From: Nocardia pseudobrasiliensis NBRC 108224
GTDB taxonomy: Bacteria > Actinomycetota > Actinomycetes > Mycobacteriales > Mycobacteriaceae
Reading direction: 5' to 3'
Assembly (NCBI RefSeq): GCF_001613105.1
Contig: NZ_BDBS01000002.1
Location: forward strand, 529,935 to 593,934
DNA: 64,000 nucleotides
Made by a program: the position numbers and the translations under genes. Position 1 is the stretch's first letter; each line of letters opens with the position of its first letter. Shown here piece after piece: positions 1 to 9,241 of the stretch. Below the pieces are notes generated by a model, which searched no databases, was not told the origin of the DNA, and saw only the letters and a program-made list of their open reading frames with translations.

Positions 1-251
1 CCTCGCCGCTGTCGCGCAACCGGTCCTTCGGACATGTGCTCGGTGCGGGCGGTTCGATGGACGCCGCGCAGCAGGCCACCCACGGTCAGGTCGCCGAGGG
101 CGTGAAGTCGTGCACCTCGATCCGCGCGCTGGCCGAACGCCACGGGGTGGAAGTGCCGCTGACCACGGCCGTCCATCAGGTGTGCCATGAGGGTCTGTCG
201 GTCTCGGATGCGGTGGGACAGCTGCTCGGGCGGCGGATGAAGCCGGAATGA
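1..251 (+). CDS. gpsA: Glycerol-3-phosphate dehydrogenase [NAD(P)+], C-terminal fragment
   Basis: Only the last roughly 82 codons are present, read in the frame starting at base 3; the gene runs off the left edge. The visible residues include [13 protein letters not shown] and the glycine-rich stretch ending [10 protein letters not shown], which match the C-terminal helical substrate domain of GpsA. The enzyme reduces dihydroxyacetone phosphate to sn-glycerol-3-phosphate in the cytoplasm, supplying the backbone for phospholipids. ddl begins 34 bases after the stop on the same strand, the gpsA-ddl order usual in mycobacteria and nocardiae, so co-transcription is likely. The N-terminal Rossmann domain cannot be seen. 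Confidence 0.85.
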   Translation, partial: SPLSRNRSFGHVLGAGGSMDAAQQATHGQVAEGVKSCTSIRALAERHGVEVPLTTAVHQVCHEGLSVSDAVGQLLGRRMKPE

Positions 252-285
252 ATGGTTGCGGGCCGGTTTGGGTACGGTTCGCACT

Positions 286-1371
286 ATGAGTAATCGGATC
301 AGGGTCGCGGTCGTCTTCGGCGGGCGGAGCAACGAACATGCCGTGTCGTGTGTCTCGGCCGGCTTCGTGCTACGCAGCCTCGACCCCGAACGATTCGAGC
401 CGGTGCCGGTCGGCATCACCCGCGAGGGCGCCTGGGTGCAGGCCGGATCCGATACTCGCGCCCTGGCCATCGCCGACCGGGCCCTGCCGTCGGTGGACGG
501 CGGTGATACCGAACTGGTGCTCGCCCATTCCGGCAGCCTGCTCCCGCTCGACGGCTCGGCCGCAGGCCCGGGCGCGGTCGATGTCGTATTCTCGGTGCTG
601 CACGGCGCTTTCGGCGAGGACGGCACGATGCAGGGGCTGCTCGAGATGGCCGGACTGCCCTATGTCGGACCGGGCGTACTGGCCAGCGCGACCGGTATGG
701 ACAAGGAGTTCATGAAGAAACTCCTTGTGGCCGAAGGACTTCCGGTCGGCGATCATGTCGTGTTGCGGCCGGGTGTTGCCACGGTGAGCCCCGCCGATCG
801 CGAGCGGCTGGCCCTGCCGGTCTTCGTCAAACCCGCGCGCGGCGGCTCGTCCATCGGCATCACCAAGGTGGATCGTTGGGAGGATCTCGACGCGGCCATC
901 GGCGTTGCGCGCCACCATGATCCGAAGGTGATCGTGGAGGCGGGCATCGTCGGCCGCGAGGTCGAATGCGGCGTACTGGAATTCCCGGACGGCCGGGTGG
1001 AAGCCAGTGTGCCCGCGGAGATCCGGATGCCCGAGGCCGAGACGGCCGCGCCGGACTTCTACGATTTCGACACCAAATATCTCGACGACGTGTGCGAATT
1101 CGATATCCCGGCCAAACTGGACGACGATATCGCGGAGCGGATCCGGGAGTTGGCGGTCCGCGCGTTCCGCGCCCTGGACTGCCAGGGCCTGGGCCGCGTC
1201 GACTTCTTCGTCACCCCCGACGGCCCGGTGATCAACGAGATCAACACCATGCCCGGTATGACCTCGATCTCGATGTACCCGCGGATGTGGGAGAGCACGG
1301 GCGTCGACAACCGGACGCTGGTCACGACTCTGATCGAGACGGCCCTGTCGCGCGGCACCGGCCTGCGCTGA
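286..1371 (+). CDS. ddl: D-alanine--D-alanine ligase
   Basis: This 361-residue ATP-grasp enzyme joins two D-alanines for the peptidoglycan stem peptide in the cytoplasm. It opens [18 protein letters not shown], the standard Ddl N-terminus with the GGxSxEH motif at about residues 12-18. [14 protein letters not shown] lies in the ATP-grasp centre, and the C-terminal [17 protein letters not shown] holds the Mg2+-binding Glu and Asn and the D-Ala-binding loop. ATG 286 is preferred to an in-frame start at 256 because the family begins a few residues before the first beta strand. It follows gpsA and faces the DUF3515 gene, whose stop is only two bases away. Length is normal. Confidence 0.96.
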   Translation: MSNRIRVAVVFGGRSNEHAVSCVSAGFVLRSLDPERFEPVPVGITREGAWVQAGSDTRALAIADRALPSVDGGDTELVLAHSGSLLPLDGSAAGPGAVDVVFSVLHGAFGEDGTMQGLLEMAGLPYVGPGVLASATGMDKEFMKKLLVAEGLPVGDHVVLRPGVATVSPADRERLALPVFVKPARGGSSIGITKVDRWEDLDAAIGVARHHDPKVIVEAGIVGREVECGVLEFPDGRVEASVPAEIRMPEAETAAPDFYDFDTKYLDDVCEFDIPAKLDDDIAERIRELAVRAFRALDCQGLGRVDFFVTPDGPVINEINTMPGMTSISMYPRMWESTGVDNRTLVTTLIETALSRGTGLR

Positions 1372-1372
1372 G

Positions 1373-2050
1373 TCAGTTCGGTACCGGCCCCGGATCGATC
1401 GGCTGGGCGGGCAGCGTCTTGGTGATCGCGTTCGAAATGTCCTGCAGCGGTGTGGGTCCGGCGCTGTTGGGCATGGTCACCGCGATATAGGTGCCGCGGT
1501 CGACGGCGAACCAGGTACCGGAGGTCACCCCGCTGGTCTGGTCGCGGACCTCGAACCAGTTGACGCCGTTGACGATCTGCAGCGAGGACGCCTTGTTGAA
1601 TTCGAGGGGCCGGTCCAGCCCGCAGCGCAGCACGATCGGATCGCCGCCGTCGGGCAGCTGCCACGCCGCGGTTGCGGGCGGTGCCGGTTGGGCGAGTTCG
1701 GCCCTGGTGTAGTCGCCGACCTTGTCCGGCAGGGCGGGTAGCAGCGCGGTGCAGGGCTGTCCGGTCGCGGCGGGCGCGGGCACCGATCCCAGCGCGAGCG
1801 GCTCGCGGGTGGTGTGCTGGCGCGAGAGCACCGCGATGACCAGGACGGCCACGATCAGGGCGACCGGGAGGGCGACGGCGGTGGCGATCAGCGCGGGATG
1901 CATTTTGGGGCCGTCGGATTCGGCCGAGCCGTACCGATCGGCGGGAGCGTCGGGTTCGGAGGGCTCGCCGACATCGGCCGACGAGCCGGTCGTATCGTCG
2001 GTGTGGTCGTCCGCCGTAGTCGCGTCGGGTCGCTCCGCTTCCTTGCTCAT
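1373..2050 (-). CDS. DUF3515 family membrane-anchored protein
   Basis: This 225-residue protein has an acidic, disordered N-terminus (about residues 1-45), one transmembrane helix (about 49-75, rich in A, V, L and I) and an extracytoplasmic domain containing two cysteines (in GQPCTALL and VLRCGLD) that could pair. The fold and the position between ddl and thiL match the DUF3515 family and the M. tuberculosis gene between ddlA and thiL. Its function is unknown; an envelope role is inferred from topology only. The start is the ATG at 2050; an upstream in-frame ATG at 2092 would add 14 residues. It is convergent with ddl. Confidence 0.8.
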   Translation of the reverse strand: MSKEAERPDATTADDHTDDTTGSSADVGEPSEPDAPADRYGSAESDGPKMHPALIATAVALPVALIVAVLVIAVLSRQHTTREPLALGSVPAPAATGQPCTALLPALPDKVGDYTRAELAQPAPPATAAWQLPDGGDPIVLRCGLDRPLEFNKASSLQIVNGVNWFEVRDQTSGVTSGTWFAVDRGTYIAVTMPNSAGPTPLQDISNAITKTLPAQPIDPGPVPN

Positions 2051-2203
2051 CCGGGGATTCGTCTCCAGTCGTTGTCGTCGGAAATCGCGCATCGAGCCTA
2101 GCGACGAGGGCGGTTCTGTCCGGATCGGGGGCCACGGTAGCGTCGACAGGTCCACAGCCGCTCACGGAAGGAGACGGTCATCACCGCCGACAGTCCGCGG
2201 ACC

Positions 2204-3151
2204 GTGCGCGAACTCGGGGAGTTCGGGTTGATCGCGCGCATGAACGCCGGGCGCGCTCAGGCGCCGGATGTGGTGCTGGGTCCCGGCGACGACGCGGCGG
2301 TGATCGCGGCGCCCGCCGGACGCTATGTGGTCAGCGCCGACATGTTGATCCAGGATCGTCACTTCCGGCTGGACTGGTCGAGTCCGCGCGAGATCGGCGC
2401 GAAGGCCATCGCGCAGAACGCCGCCGATGTCGTGGCGATGGGTTCCGCGCCCAGCGCCTTCCTGGTCTCCCTGGGCTGCCCCGCCGATACGACGGTCGAA
2501 TTCATCGACGGACTGGTCGAGGGACTGTGGGCCGAGGCCGGGCGCGCGGGCGGTTCGATCGCGGGCGGCGATGTGGTCAGCGCTCCGCTGCTGGTGATCT
2601 CGGTGACCGCGTTCGGTGATCCGGCCGGGCGGCCACCGGTGCTGCGATCGGGTGCGCGACCCGGCGATATCGTCGCGGTCGCCGGGCGGCTCGGCTGGTC
2701 TGCTGCCGGGCTGGCGATCCTGTCGGCCGGACTCGATTGCGAGTCCTGCCCCGAACTCGTTGCCGCGCATCGGCTTCCCTGCCCGCCCTACGAGGCGGTG
2801 CTGGATCTGCCCCGGGGTACGGCCGTGACCGCCATGACCGACGTCTCCGACGGGCTACTCGCCGATATCGGGCATATCGCCGAATCGTCCGGTGTCGCCA
2901 TCGATCTCGACACGGGCTCGGTGCGCGACGAAACCCTCGACCACGCCGCGAAGCTGGTGGACGCCGATCCGCTGGCCTGGGCGCTCACCGGCGGTGAGGA
3001 TCACGCGTTCGCGGCGACTTTCGCTGCTGGACAACAGCTTCCGGACGGTTGGCGGCGCGTCGGACGGGTCGGGGCGGGCGCGGGAGTGACCGTCGACGGC
3101 CGCGGTTGGACCGGACTGGTCGGCTGGGAGTCGTTCACCGGCGGTGGGTGA
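2204..3151 (+). CDS. thiL: Thiamine-monophosphate kinase
   Basis: ThiL phosphorylates thiamine monophosphate to the cofactor thiamine diphosphate. The 315-residue reading shows the AIR-synthase/ThiL motifs in order: LGPGDDAAVI for Mg2+ and nucleotide, SADMLIQDRHFRLDW, GAKAIAQNAADVVAMG, IAGGDVVS and, near the end, LTGGEDHAF. GTG 2204 is the first conventional start in frame. It lies 30 bases downstream of a strong Shine-Dalgarno sequence (GGAAGGAGA, 2166-2174), and conserved-looking codons continue upstream, so the true start may be the ATC at 2180 (see findings). ung follows within 40 bases on the same strand. Confidence 0.93.
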   Translation: MRELGEFGLIARMNAGRAQAPDVVLGPGDDAAVIAAPAGRYVVSADMLIQDRHFRLDWSSPREIGAKAIAQNAADVVAMGSAPSAFLVSLGCPADTTVEFIDGLVEGLWAEAGRAGGSIAGGDVVSAPLLVISVTAFGDPAGRPPVLRSGARPGDIVAVAGRLGWSAAGLAILSAGLDCESCPELVAAHRLPCPPYEAVLDLPRGTAVTAMTDVSDGLLADIGHIAESSGVAIDLDTGSVRDETLDHAAKLVDADPLAWALTGGEDHAFAATFAAGQQLPDGWRRVGRVGAGAGVTVDGRGWTGLVGWESFTGGG

Positions 3152-3190
3152 ACTACCGCCGTGAATCCGGCCGCGCTATGTTTTCCGGCC

Positions 3191-3868
3191 ATGGGCGCAA
3201 AACCACTGTCGGAGATCATCGATACGGGCTGGGCCGAGGCACTCGCACCGGTCACCGAGCGCATCGCGGAGATGGGCGAATTCCTGCGCGCCGAGAACAA
3301 CGCGGGCCGCGGCTATCTTCCGAAGGGCGAGGACGTGCTGCGCGCGTTCCAGCGGCCCTTCGACAAGGTTCGGGTGCTGATCGTGGGCCAGGATCCCTAT
3401 CCGACGCCCGGTCACGCCATGGGCCTGAGTTTCTCGGTGGCCCCGGACGTTTCGCCGGTGCCGCGCAGCCTGAACAACATCTTCTCCGAATACTCCAAGG
3501 ATCTGGGCTATCCGACACCCACGTGCGGTGATCTGTCGCCGTGGTCGGATCAGGGCGTGCTGATGTTGAACAGGGTGCTGACCGTGCAGCCCGGACAGCC
3601 GGCCTCCCATCGCGGCAAGGGCTGGGAAGCGGTGACCGAGCAGGCTATTCGCGCCCTTGTGGCCCGTGACCAGCCGATGGTGGCGATTCTGTGGGGCCGC
3701 GACGCCTCGACGCTCAAGCCGATGCTCGGCTCGCTGCCCTATCTCGAATCCGCCCATCCCTCACCGCTGTCCGCCTCGCGAGGTTTCTTCGGATCGAGGC
3801 CGTTCTCCCGCACCAACGAGTTGCTCGGTACATTGGGTGCCGCCCCGGTCGAGTGGCGTTTGCCGTAG
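3191..3868 (+). CDS. ung: Uracil-DNA glycosylase
   Basis: This family-1 glycosylase removes uracil from DNA and starts base-excision repair. The 225-residue protein carries the water-activating motif [13 protein letters not shown] at about residues 63-75, [11 protein letters not shown], and the minor-groove intercalation loop [18 protein letters not shown] near the C-terminus. ATG 3191 gives an N-terminus MGAKPLSEI that matches actinobacterial Ung proteins; a GTG at 3161 in the same frame would add ten atypical residues. It lies 39 bases after thiL, a conserved pairing, and is probably in the same transcript. Length and catalytic residues are normal. Confidence 0.96.
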   Translation: MGAKPLSEIIDTGWAEALAPVTERIAEMGEFLRAENNAGRGYLPKGEDVLRAFQRPFDKVRVLIVGQDPYPTPGHAMGLSFSVAPDVSPVPRSLNNIFSEYSKDLGYPTPTCGDLSPWSDQGVLMLNRVLTVQPGQPASHRGKGWEAVTEQAIRALVARDQPMVAILWGRDASTLKPMLGSLPYLESAHPSPLSASRGFFGSRPFSRTNELLGTLGAAPVEWRLP

Positions 3869-3907
3869 CCGTGGCGTGAGTTGTTCGAGCGAATCAGGAG
3901 CAAGTGC

Positions 3908-4171
3908 ATGCAGATGAAGTCCGTGCGTGGCGCCGTCGTCACCGCAGTTGCCGGAGCGGCCATCCTGGGCGCCCCCGCGGTGGCTCAGGCCGCGACCATT
4001 CCGCTGGAGCCGGAGCCGGTGGCCACCCAGCAGGCCGGCCCGGTGCTGGCGCTGTACGACCCGCAGACCGGTTCGGCGTCGCTGTCGTCCAATGTGAACG
4101 CGCGGGTGCTGTGCATCTTCCAGAGCGTCAGCGCCGCGGGCGGTCTGGACTGCCTCAACGGCGCGAACTGA
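3908..4171 (+). CDS. Small secreted protein of unknown function
   Basis: The gene encodes 87 residues. The first 30 or so form a Sec signal peptide: basic MQMKSVRG, a hydrophobic V/A/G core, and a predicted cut after AQA. The mature part is about 57 residues with two cysteines (VLCIFQ and LDCLNG) that could form a disulfide. A good ribosome-binding site, AGGAG at 3896-3900, is seven bases from the ATG and fixes the start. I do not recognise the family. Its last 17 bases overlap the 3' end of the convergent acetyltransferase gene. Confidence 0.7.
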   Translation: MQMKSVRGAVVTAVAGAAILGAPAVAQAATIPLEPEPVATQQAGPVLALYDPQTGSASLSSNVNARVLCIFQSVSAAGGLDCLNGAN

Positions 4172-4667
4172 ATTCCACGCGGCGGATCATGCGGACCTCG
4201 ACGGCCGGTGTGAACGCTTCTGTCCTTCGAGTGCCGTCGAGTTCGAAGCCGTATTTCCGATAGAAGGCCTGGGCGCGCGGATTCTGCTCGAAGACCCATA
4301 GCGAGGTGTCCGCCTCGGGGTCGAGGACCGCGCGCATCAGATCGTGGGCGACGCCGGTGCCGTACCAGGTGGCGCGGACGTAGATCGCGTTCAGCTCCCG
4401 GGTGGTCACCGGCGCTTCGCCGCCGGAGGGGCCGCCGCTGGCGAATCCGATGACCGTGTCGTCGGCCAGTGCGATCACCGTATTGTTCGGATGGCGCGCG
4501 AGCCTGCGGTTCCAGGTCTCGGTGGCCCGGCCGAGTTCGAAGGCTGCCAGGGTGTGAGCGGGGACGAGGTCGCGATAGGCCTCACGCCAGCAGGCGATAT
4601 GACATTGCGCCAGGCCGCGGGTGTGCTCCGCGGTGAGCGGGATTACGCGCCAGCGCTGTTCGATCAT
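4155..4667 (-). CDS. GNAT family N-acetyltransferase
   Basis: This 170-residue protein has the GCN5-related acetyltransferase fold. The acetyl-CoA binding motif A reads LNAIYVRATWYGTGVAHDLM (R-x-x-x-x-G-x-G/A), followed by motif B-like LWVFEQNPRAQAFYRKYGF, where aromatic residues cap the CoA pocket. The N-terminal IPLTAEHTRGLAQCHIACWREAY is typical of the subfamily acting on small molecules or peptides; the substrate cannot be told. It is a single-gene unit on the minus strand, downstream of rpmB and its terminator, and overlaps the convergent small secreted gene by 17 bases. Confidence 0.85.
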   Translation of the reverse strand: MIEQRWRVIPLTAEHTRGLAQCHIACWREAYRDLVPAHTLAAFELGRATETWNRRLARHPNNTVIALADDTVIGFASGGPSGGEAPVTTRELNAIYVRATWYGTGVAHDLMRAVLDPEADTSLWVFEQNPRAQAFYRKYGFELDGTRRTEAFTPAVEVRMIRRVEFSSRR

Positions 4668-4681
4668 GATCCCCCATCGAC

Positions 4682-4724
4682 GAGAAAGCCCCGGCTCACC
4701 CTCATCGGGCGCCGGGGCGTTCTC
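4682..4724 (-). terminator. Intrinsic terminator downstream of rpmB
   Basis: Arms 4682-4695 and 4711-4724 form a 14-bp stem, perfect in its GCCCCGGC core with one mismatch near the base, around a 15-base loop. It lies 13 bases past the rpmB stop. On the minus strand the hairpin ends with TTTCTC, consistent with a rho-independent terminator separating rpmB from the acetyltransferase gene. Confidence 0.75.
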
Positions 4725-4736
4725 GGGTTCGGTGTC

Positions 4737-4928
4737 TCAGCCGCGGACGACCTTGCCCGCCTTCAGGCAGGAGGTGCACACGTTCATGCGGCGGGTGTTG
4801 CCCGGCGCGACCTGCGCACGGACGGTCTGGATGTTCGGGTTCCAGCGACGGTTGGTGCGCCGGTGCGAATGCGAAACCGACTTCCCGAAGCCGGGGCCCT
4901 TGGCGCAGACGTCGCAGACGGCAGCCAT
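4737..4928 (-). CDS. rpmB: 50S ribosomal protein L28, zinc-binding form
   Basis: This 63-residue protein of the large ribosomal subunit contains two CxxC pairs (CDVC near residue 5 and CTSC near residue 55), so it is the zinc-ribbon (C+) paralogue of L28. The basic stretch [13 protein letters not shown] is the rRNA-binding signature. The start is ATG 4928, eight bases after AAGGAG; an earlier ATG at 4946 lies within the ribosome-binding region. It is divergent from the DAK kinase gene, as in other actinomycetes. Many actinobacteria also carry a zinc-free L28 under zinc control; none is in this window. Confidence 0.95.
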   Translation of the reverse strand: MAAVCDVCAKGPGFGKSVSHSHRRTNRRWNPNIQTVRAQVAPGNTRRMNVCTSCLKAGKVVRG

Positions 4929-5331
4929 AGTCGCGAGCTCCTTCATGTCATGTGGGGACCGCTGTCTTCGCGGGACAGCCTGTCCGGAAACCTGTAGTCA
5001 AATGCCTGTCGACGAGAACCGTCGACGTCCGCGACCGAGCGACGGCCGCGGGAGGCAACCCTGCAAGAGTAGCGGCCGCGCTAGATCGATGTCCAATCGC
5101 TGTGTTTATCTGCCGCTCCTTCGTCGCGGCGGGGGTTTGGAGGTTGGACGTGTTGGTGGGGTTGCAAAGCGTTGCGGGCACGGCCGCGGGAAAGAAATGT
5201 TGTCGAGCCGCGAAGCCAAATGGGTGTGGCTGCTGGCGGGGGTGTGATGATCACCACCTGGGGAAGGCTGTCGGTGGGGGCGACTACGCTGATCGACGGT
5301 GTGTGCAGATCGCGGCGGCGGTGGAAGGACG
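4929..5331. other. Divergent intergenic region rpmB / DAK kinase
   Basis: These 403 bases carry no convincing gene. Short open frames across them have no ribosome-binding site and no recognisable domain. The region must hold the rpmB promoter on the minus strand and the kinase promoter on the plus strand. GGAAGG at 5323-5328 is the likely ribosome-binding site of the kinase. I could not assign -35/-10 boxes or a riboswitch with confidence. Confidence 0.5.
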
Positions 5332-6948
5332 GTGACGGTGCCCGGGGTCCGGGAGGCGCTCGACGGTGCGGAAATGGCGCGCTGGGGACAGCTCTGTCTG
5401 GCCGGACTCGAGCGGCATCGTGACGAGATCAATGCGCTGAACGTTTTTCCCGTCGCCGATTCCGATACCGGGACCAATCTACTGGCCACCATGCGCGCGG
5501 CCGTCGCGGCGGCGAGCGGGCAGACCGGTTCGGCGCGGGCCGTACTCGATGCCATGGCGCGGGCGGGAACCGTTGGCGCACGGGGTAATTCGGGCATCAT
5601 TCTGTCGCAGGCGCTGCGCGGATTCGCCGAGGCGGTCGATGGCGACGCCTTGATCGCGCCGATGCTGCCCGTCGCGTTGCGACGCGGGGCCGTGCTGGTC
5701 CGCGAGGCGTTGAGCACGCCCGTCGAGGGGACCATGCTGACCGTGCTGGAGGCGGCGGCCGATCGGGTCGCCGACGTAGAAGGCGAATCGCTCGCGGAGA
5801 TCGCCCTGGCCGCGGCCGATGGCGCGGCCAAGGCGCTGGTCGATACCCCTTCTCAATTGGGTGTGCTGCGTGAGGCCGGTGTGGTGGATGCCGGGGCGCG
5901 GGGGCTGCTGGTGTTGTTCGATGCCCTGGTCGAGGTGATCGTGGGCCGGGTGCCTGCTCGTCCGGCGTATCAGAAGTCCGACGAGTACCGCGATGGCCCC
6001 GCGGATCGGGGCCGTCCCGCTCGTTTTCCCACCGAGAGCACGACTCTCGACATTCCCCAATACGAAGTCATGTATCTGCTCTCGGACACCGACGAACAGC
6101 GGATCGCCGTCCTACGAGAAGGACTTGCGGCGCTGGGCGATTCGGTAGTGGTCGTCGGCGACGGCGGAGGCCGGTACTCGACCCACGTGCACTGCGCGGA
6201 TGCCGGAGCGGCCGTCGAGGCGGGCCTGGTCGCGGGCGCGATGAGCAATATTCGGATCGAGGGGCTGGCGGTGAATCCCCTCGCGGTGCGAGGCCCGGCC
6301 GATCGCGGAATTCTGGTCGTCGCCAGCGGAGCGGGGGCCGCGCGGTTGTTCGAGGACGCCGGTGCGGTGGTGCTCGACGGGCCGGTGACCGCCGAGGTTC
6401 TGCTGGAGGCGATTCGACGGATGCCGCATCGCGAGGTCCTGGTGCTGCCCAACGGCGCGCTGCCCGCCCATGAACTGGTCGCGGTGAGTGTGGCCGCGCG
6501 CGACGGTCGGCGCGAGGTGCTTATGCTGCCGAGCGGCTCGATGGTGCAGGGTCTGGCGGCGCTCGCGCTGCACGACGACGGCCGGATCGCGGTCGACGAT
6601 GCCTTCACCATGTCCGAGGCCGCGGCCGGTACCCGCTGGGGCGCGCTGCGCATCGCGACCGAGCGCGCGCTGACCATCGTCGGAACCTGTGAGCGGAACG
6701 ACGGGCTGGGCCTGGTCGGTCACGATGTCGTGGTCATCGATCCGGATCCGGGTCGCGCGGCGCGCACACTGCTGGATCGCATGCTCGGACTGGGCGGTGA
6801 ACTGGTCACGCTGCTACTCGGCGCAGACGCCCCACCCGGCCTGGCCGACGAACTGGCCGAACATATTTCGGCGACCTTCCCTGGCGTGGAGGTCGTCTCC
6901 TACGAGGGCGGGCAGCCGGTGGATCTGGTGCAGATCGGGGTGGAATAG
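5332..6948 (+). CDS. DAK2/FakA-like kinase domain protein
   Basis: This 538-residue cytoplasmic protein has an N-terminal DhaL/DAK2 ATP-binding domain. NVFPVADSDTGTNLLATM carries the Asp residues that bind Mg2+-ADP, and GTVGARGNSGIILSQALRG follows. A FakA-type middle domain and a C-terminal domain (about 420-538) come after it. In Firmicutes this architecture phosphorylates exogenous fatty acids bound to FakB; the actinobacterial role is not established. In M. tuberculosis the equivalent is split into two genes (Rv2975c/Rv2974c), whereas it is intact here. GTG 5332 or GTG 5338 is the start. Its stop abuts the recG ATG, so the two genes are translationally linked. Confidence 0.85.
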   Translation: MTVPGVREALDGAEMARWGQLCLAGLERHRDEINALNVFPVADSDTGTNLLATMRAAVAAASGQTGSARAVLDAMARAGTVGARGNSGIILSQALRGFAEAVDGDALIAPMLPVALRRGAVLVREALSTPVEGTMLTVLEAAADRVADVEGESLAEIALAAADGAAKALVDTPSQLGVLREAGVVDAGARGLLVLFDALVEVIVGRVPARPAYQKSDEYRDGPADRGRPARFPTESTTLDIPQYEVMYLLSDTDEQRIAVLREGLAALGDSVVVVGDGGGRYSTHVHCADAGAAVEAGLVAGAMSNIRIEGLAVNPLAVRGPADRGILVVASGAGAARLFEDAGAVVLDGPVTAEVLLEAIRRMPHREVLVLPNGALPAHELVAVSVAARDGRREVLMLPSGSMVQGLAALALHDDGRIAVDDAFTMSEAAAGTRWGALRIATERALTIVGTCERNDGLGLVGHDVVVIDPDPGRAARTLLDRMLGLGGELVTLLLGADAPPGLADELAEHISATFPGVEVVSYEGGQPVDLVQIGVE

Positions 6949-9219
6949 ATGGCGACACTGGGTGACCGACTCGATCACGTGCTGGGTGTGAAGGCGGCCG
7001 AACCGCTGGCCGATGCGTTCGATATGCAGACCGTCGAGGATCTGCTGCGGCACTATCCGCTGCGCTACGCCACACAGGGCCAGCCGCTGACCGAGGAAGC
7101 GCCCGAGGAGGGCGCGCATATCACCGTGGTCGGCCTGGTCACCAAGACCGAACTGCGCCCGATGCGGCAGCGGCGCGGCAAACTGCTCAAGGTCGAACTC
7201 GACACCGGTTCGGCGCGGCCGGTGGAGATCACCTTCTTCAACGGCGACAAGGTAAATTATCTTGTCAAACAGGGCGTTCGGGCGATGATGTCGGGCACGG
7301 TGCACTGGTGGCGGCCGGACCGCTGGAATCTGTCGCATCCGTCGTATCTGATCCTGCCCGAGGCCGACGACTCGGTCGAGAATCTCACCGCGGTGCGCGG
7401 CGGGGGTTCGCTGCGCGGATTGGCCGAGAGCGCGAAAGGCGCTGAGGGAGTGGATGTCTCGTTCTTCGAGCGCGAGTTCATCCCCGTCTACGCGGCGACG
7501 GCCAAGGTGCAGAGCTGGGATCTGCTGGCCTGTGTGCGGCAGGTGCTGGACCAGCTGGACCCCATCGACGATCCGCTGTCGGAGGATATTCGCGACGACC
7601 GCGGCCTGATGGCGATCTCCGATGCGCTGCGGCTCATCCATCTGCCCGAGCACAAGGCCGATATCGAACAGGCCAGGGAGCGTTTGCGTTTCGATGAGGC
7701 GCTGGCGCTGCAGCTGGTGCTCGCCGAACGCCGCCACGATGTGGAGGGCCGCGCCGCGCGACCGTGCCCGCCCCGAACCGGCGGTATCGCAACGGCTTTC
7801 GAGACCAGGCTGCCGTTCGAGCTGACCGCCGGACAGCAGAAGGTGATCGCGGAGATCTCCGACGATCTGTCGCGCAGCCATCCGATGCATCGGCTGCTGC
7901 AGGGCGAGGTCGGTTCGGGCAAGACGATCGTCGCGCTGCACGCCATGTTGCAGGTGGTCGACGCCGGGCAGCAGTGCGCCCTGCTCGCGCCCACGGAAGT
8001 ACTTGCCTCCCAGCACTACCGGTCGCTACGCAAAATGCTCGGCGATCTGGGTACGGCCGGGGAACTGGGCGCGGACGAACGGGCCACCAAGGTGGTGCTG
8101 GTAACCGGGTCGATGTCCACCGCCGCGAAGAAGTCGGCGCTGCTGGACGCGATGACCGGGGAGGCGGGCATCGTCATCGGCACCCACGCGCTGATCCAGG
8201 ACGCGGTGGAATTCCACGACCTGGGCATGGTGATCGTCGACGAGCAGCATCGCTTCGGCGTCGAACAGCGAGATGCCTTGCGCGCCAAGGCCAAAGGAGA
8301 TATCAGCCCGCATCTGCTGGTGATGACCGCCACGCCGATTCCGCGCACCATCGCCATGACCACACTCGGTGATCTGGAGACCTCCACACTGACCGAACTG
8401 CCGCGCGGACGCTCGCCGATCACCACCCGGGTGGTGCCCGCGCGCATGAGACCCGCCTGGGTGGAACGGGCCTGGGAGCGGATTCGCGAGGAGGTCGGGG
8501 CCGGGCGGCAGGCCTATGTCGTGTGCTCGCGCATCGGCGACGAGGAAGAGGATACGAAGGGCAAGGGAAAGAAGAAGGAGAAGGCCGCCGAGGAGAAGGA
8601 GGGCCCGACCACCCACGCCGCGACCGACGTCTTCGAAACCCTGCGCAGCGGCCCGCTGTCGGAACTGCGGGTGGGCCTGCTGCACGGGCGGCTGCCCAAT
8701 GACGAGAAGGACCGCGTCATGCGGGAATTCAACGACGGCGCCATCGACGTGCTGGTGTGCACCACGGTCGTCGAGGTCGGTGTGGACGTGCCGAACGCGA
8801 CGGTGATGGTGATCGTGGACGCCGACCGGTTCGGGGTGAGCCAGCTGCATCAGCTGCGCGGACGGGTCGGGCGCGGTGCGCATCCCGGACTGTGTCTGCT
8901 GATCACGGAGACCTCGCCCATGGGTACGGCCATGGCGCGACTCGAGGCAGTCGCGGGCACGCTCGACGGATTCGAACTGTCGGTCCTGGATCTGCGCCAG
9001 CGTCGCGAGGGTGACGTACTCGGATCCGCTCAATCGGGAACGGCCCGCAGTCTGCGATTGTTGTCACTGTTGGACGACCTCGAGGTCATCACGGCGGCAC
9101 AGCAATTGGCGCGTGAGGTGGTCGAGTCCGATCCCGGTCTGACGAAACATCCCGGCCTGGCGTCGATGATGCGCGCCGCCGTCGATACGGAGCGGATCGA
9201 ATATCTGGCCAAGTCCTGA
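6949..9219 (+). CDS. recG: ATP-dependent DNA helicase RecG
   Basis: RecG remodels stalled replication forks and branch-migrates Holliday junctions. The 756-residue protein has the N-terminal wedge/OB domain (about 1-270), Walker A GEVGSGKT near residue 320, the DEQH box VDEQHRFG, motif III TATPIPRT, and motif VI HQLRGRVGRG near 640, then the TRG-type C-terminus. A lysine/glutamate-rich linker (about residues 530-550) is inserted between the helicase lobes and looks disordered; such linkers occur in actinobacterial RecG. The ATG directly follows the kinase stop. The EamA gene starts within 25 bases. Confidence 0.96.
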   Translation: MATLGDRLDHVLGVKAAEPLADAFDMQTVEDLLRHYPLRYATQGQPLTEEAPEEGAHITVVGLVTKTELRPMRQRRGKLLKVELDTGSARPVEITFFNGDKVNYLVKQGVRAMMSGTVHWWRPDRWNLSHPSYLILPEADDSVENLTAVRGGGSLRGLAESAKGAEGVDVSFFEREFIPVYAATAKVQSWDLLACVRQVLDQLDPIDDPLSEDIRDDRGLMAISDALRLIHLPEHKADIEQARERLRFDEALALQLVLAERRHDVEGRAARPCPPRTGGIATAFETRLPFELTAGQQKVIAEISDDLSRSHPMHRLLQGEVGSGKTIVALHAMLQVVDAGQQCALLAPTEVLASQHYRSLRKMLGDLGTAGELGADERATKVVLVTGSMSTAAKKSALLDAMTGEAGIVIGTHALIQDAVEFHDLGMVIVDEQHRFGVEQRDALRAKAKGDISPHLLVMTATPIPRTIAMTTLGDLETSTLTELPRGRSPITTRVVPARMRPAWVERAWERIREEVGAGRQAYVVCSRIGDEEEDTKGKGKKKEKAAEEKEGPTTHAATDVFETLRSGPLSELRVGLLHGRLPNDEKDRVMREFNDGAIDVLVCTTVVEVGVDVPNATVMVIVDADRFGVSQLHQLRGRVGRGAHPGLCLLITETSPMGTAMARLEAVAGTLDGFELSVLDLRQRREGDVLGSAQSGTARSLRLLSLLDDLEVITAAQQLAREVVESDPGLTKHPGLASMMRAAVDTERIEYLAKS

Positions 9220-9241
9220 GGTGACACGAGAAGGTGAGTCA

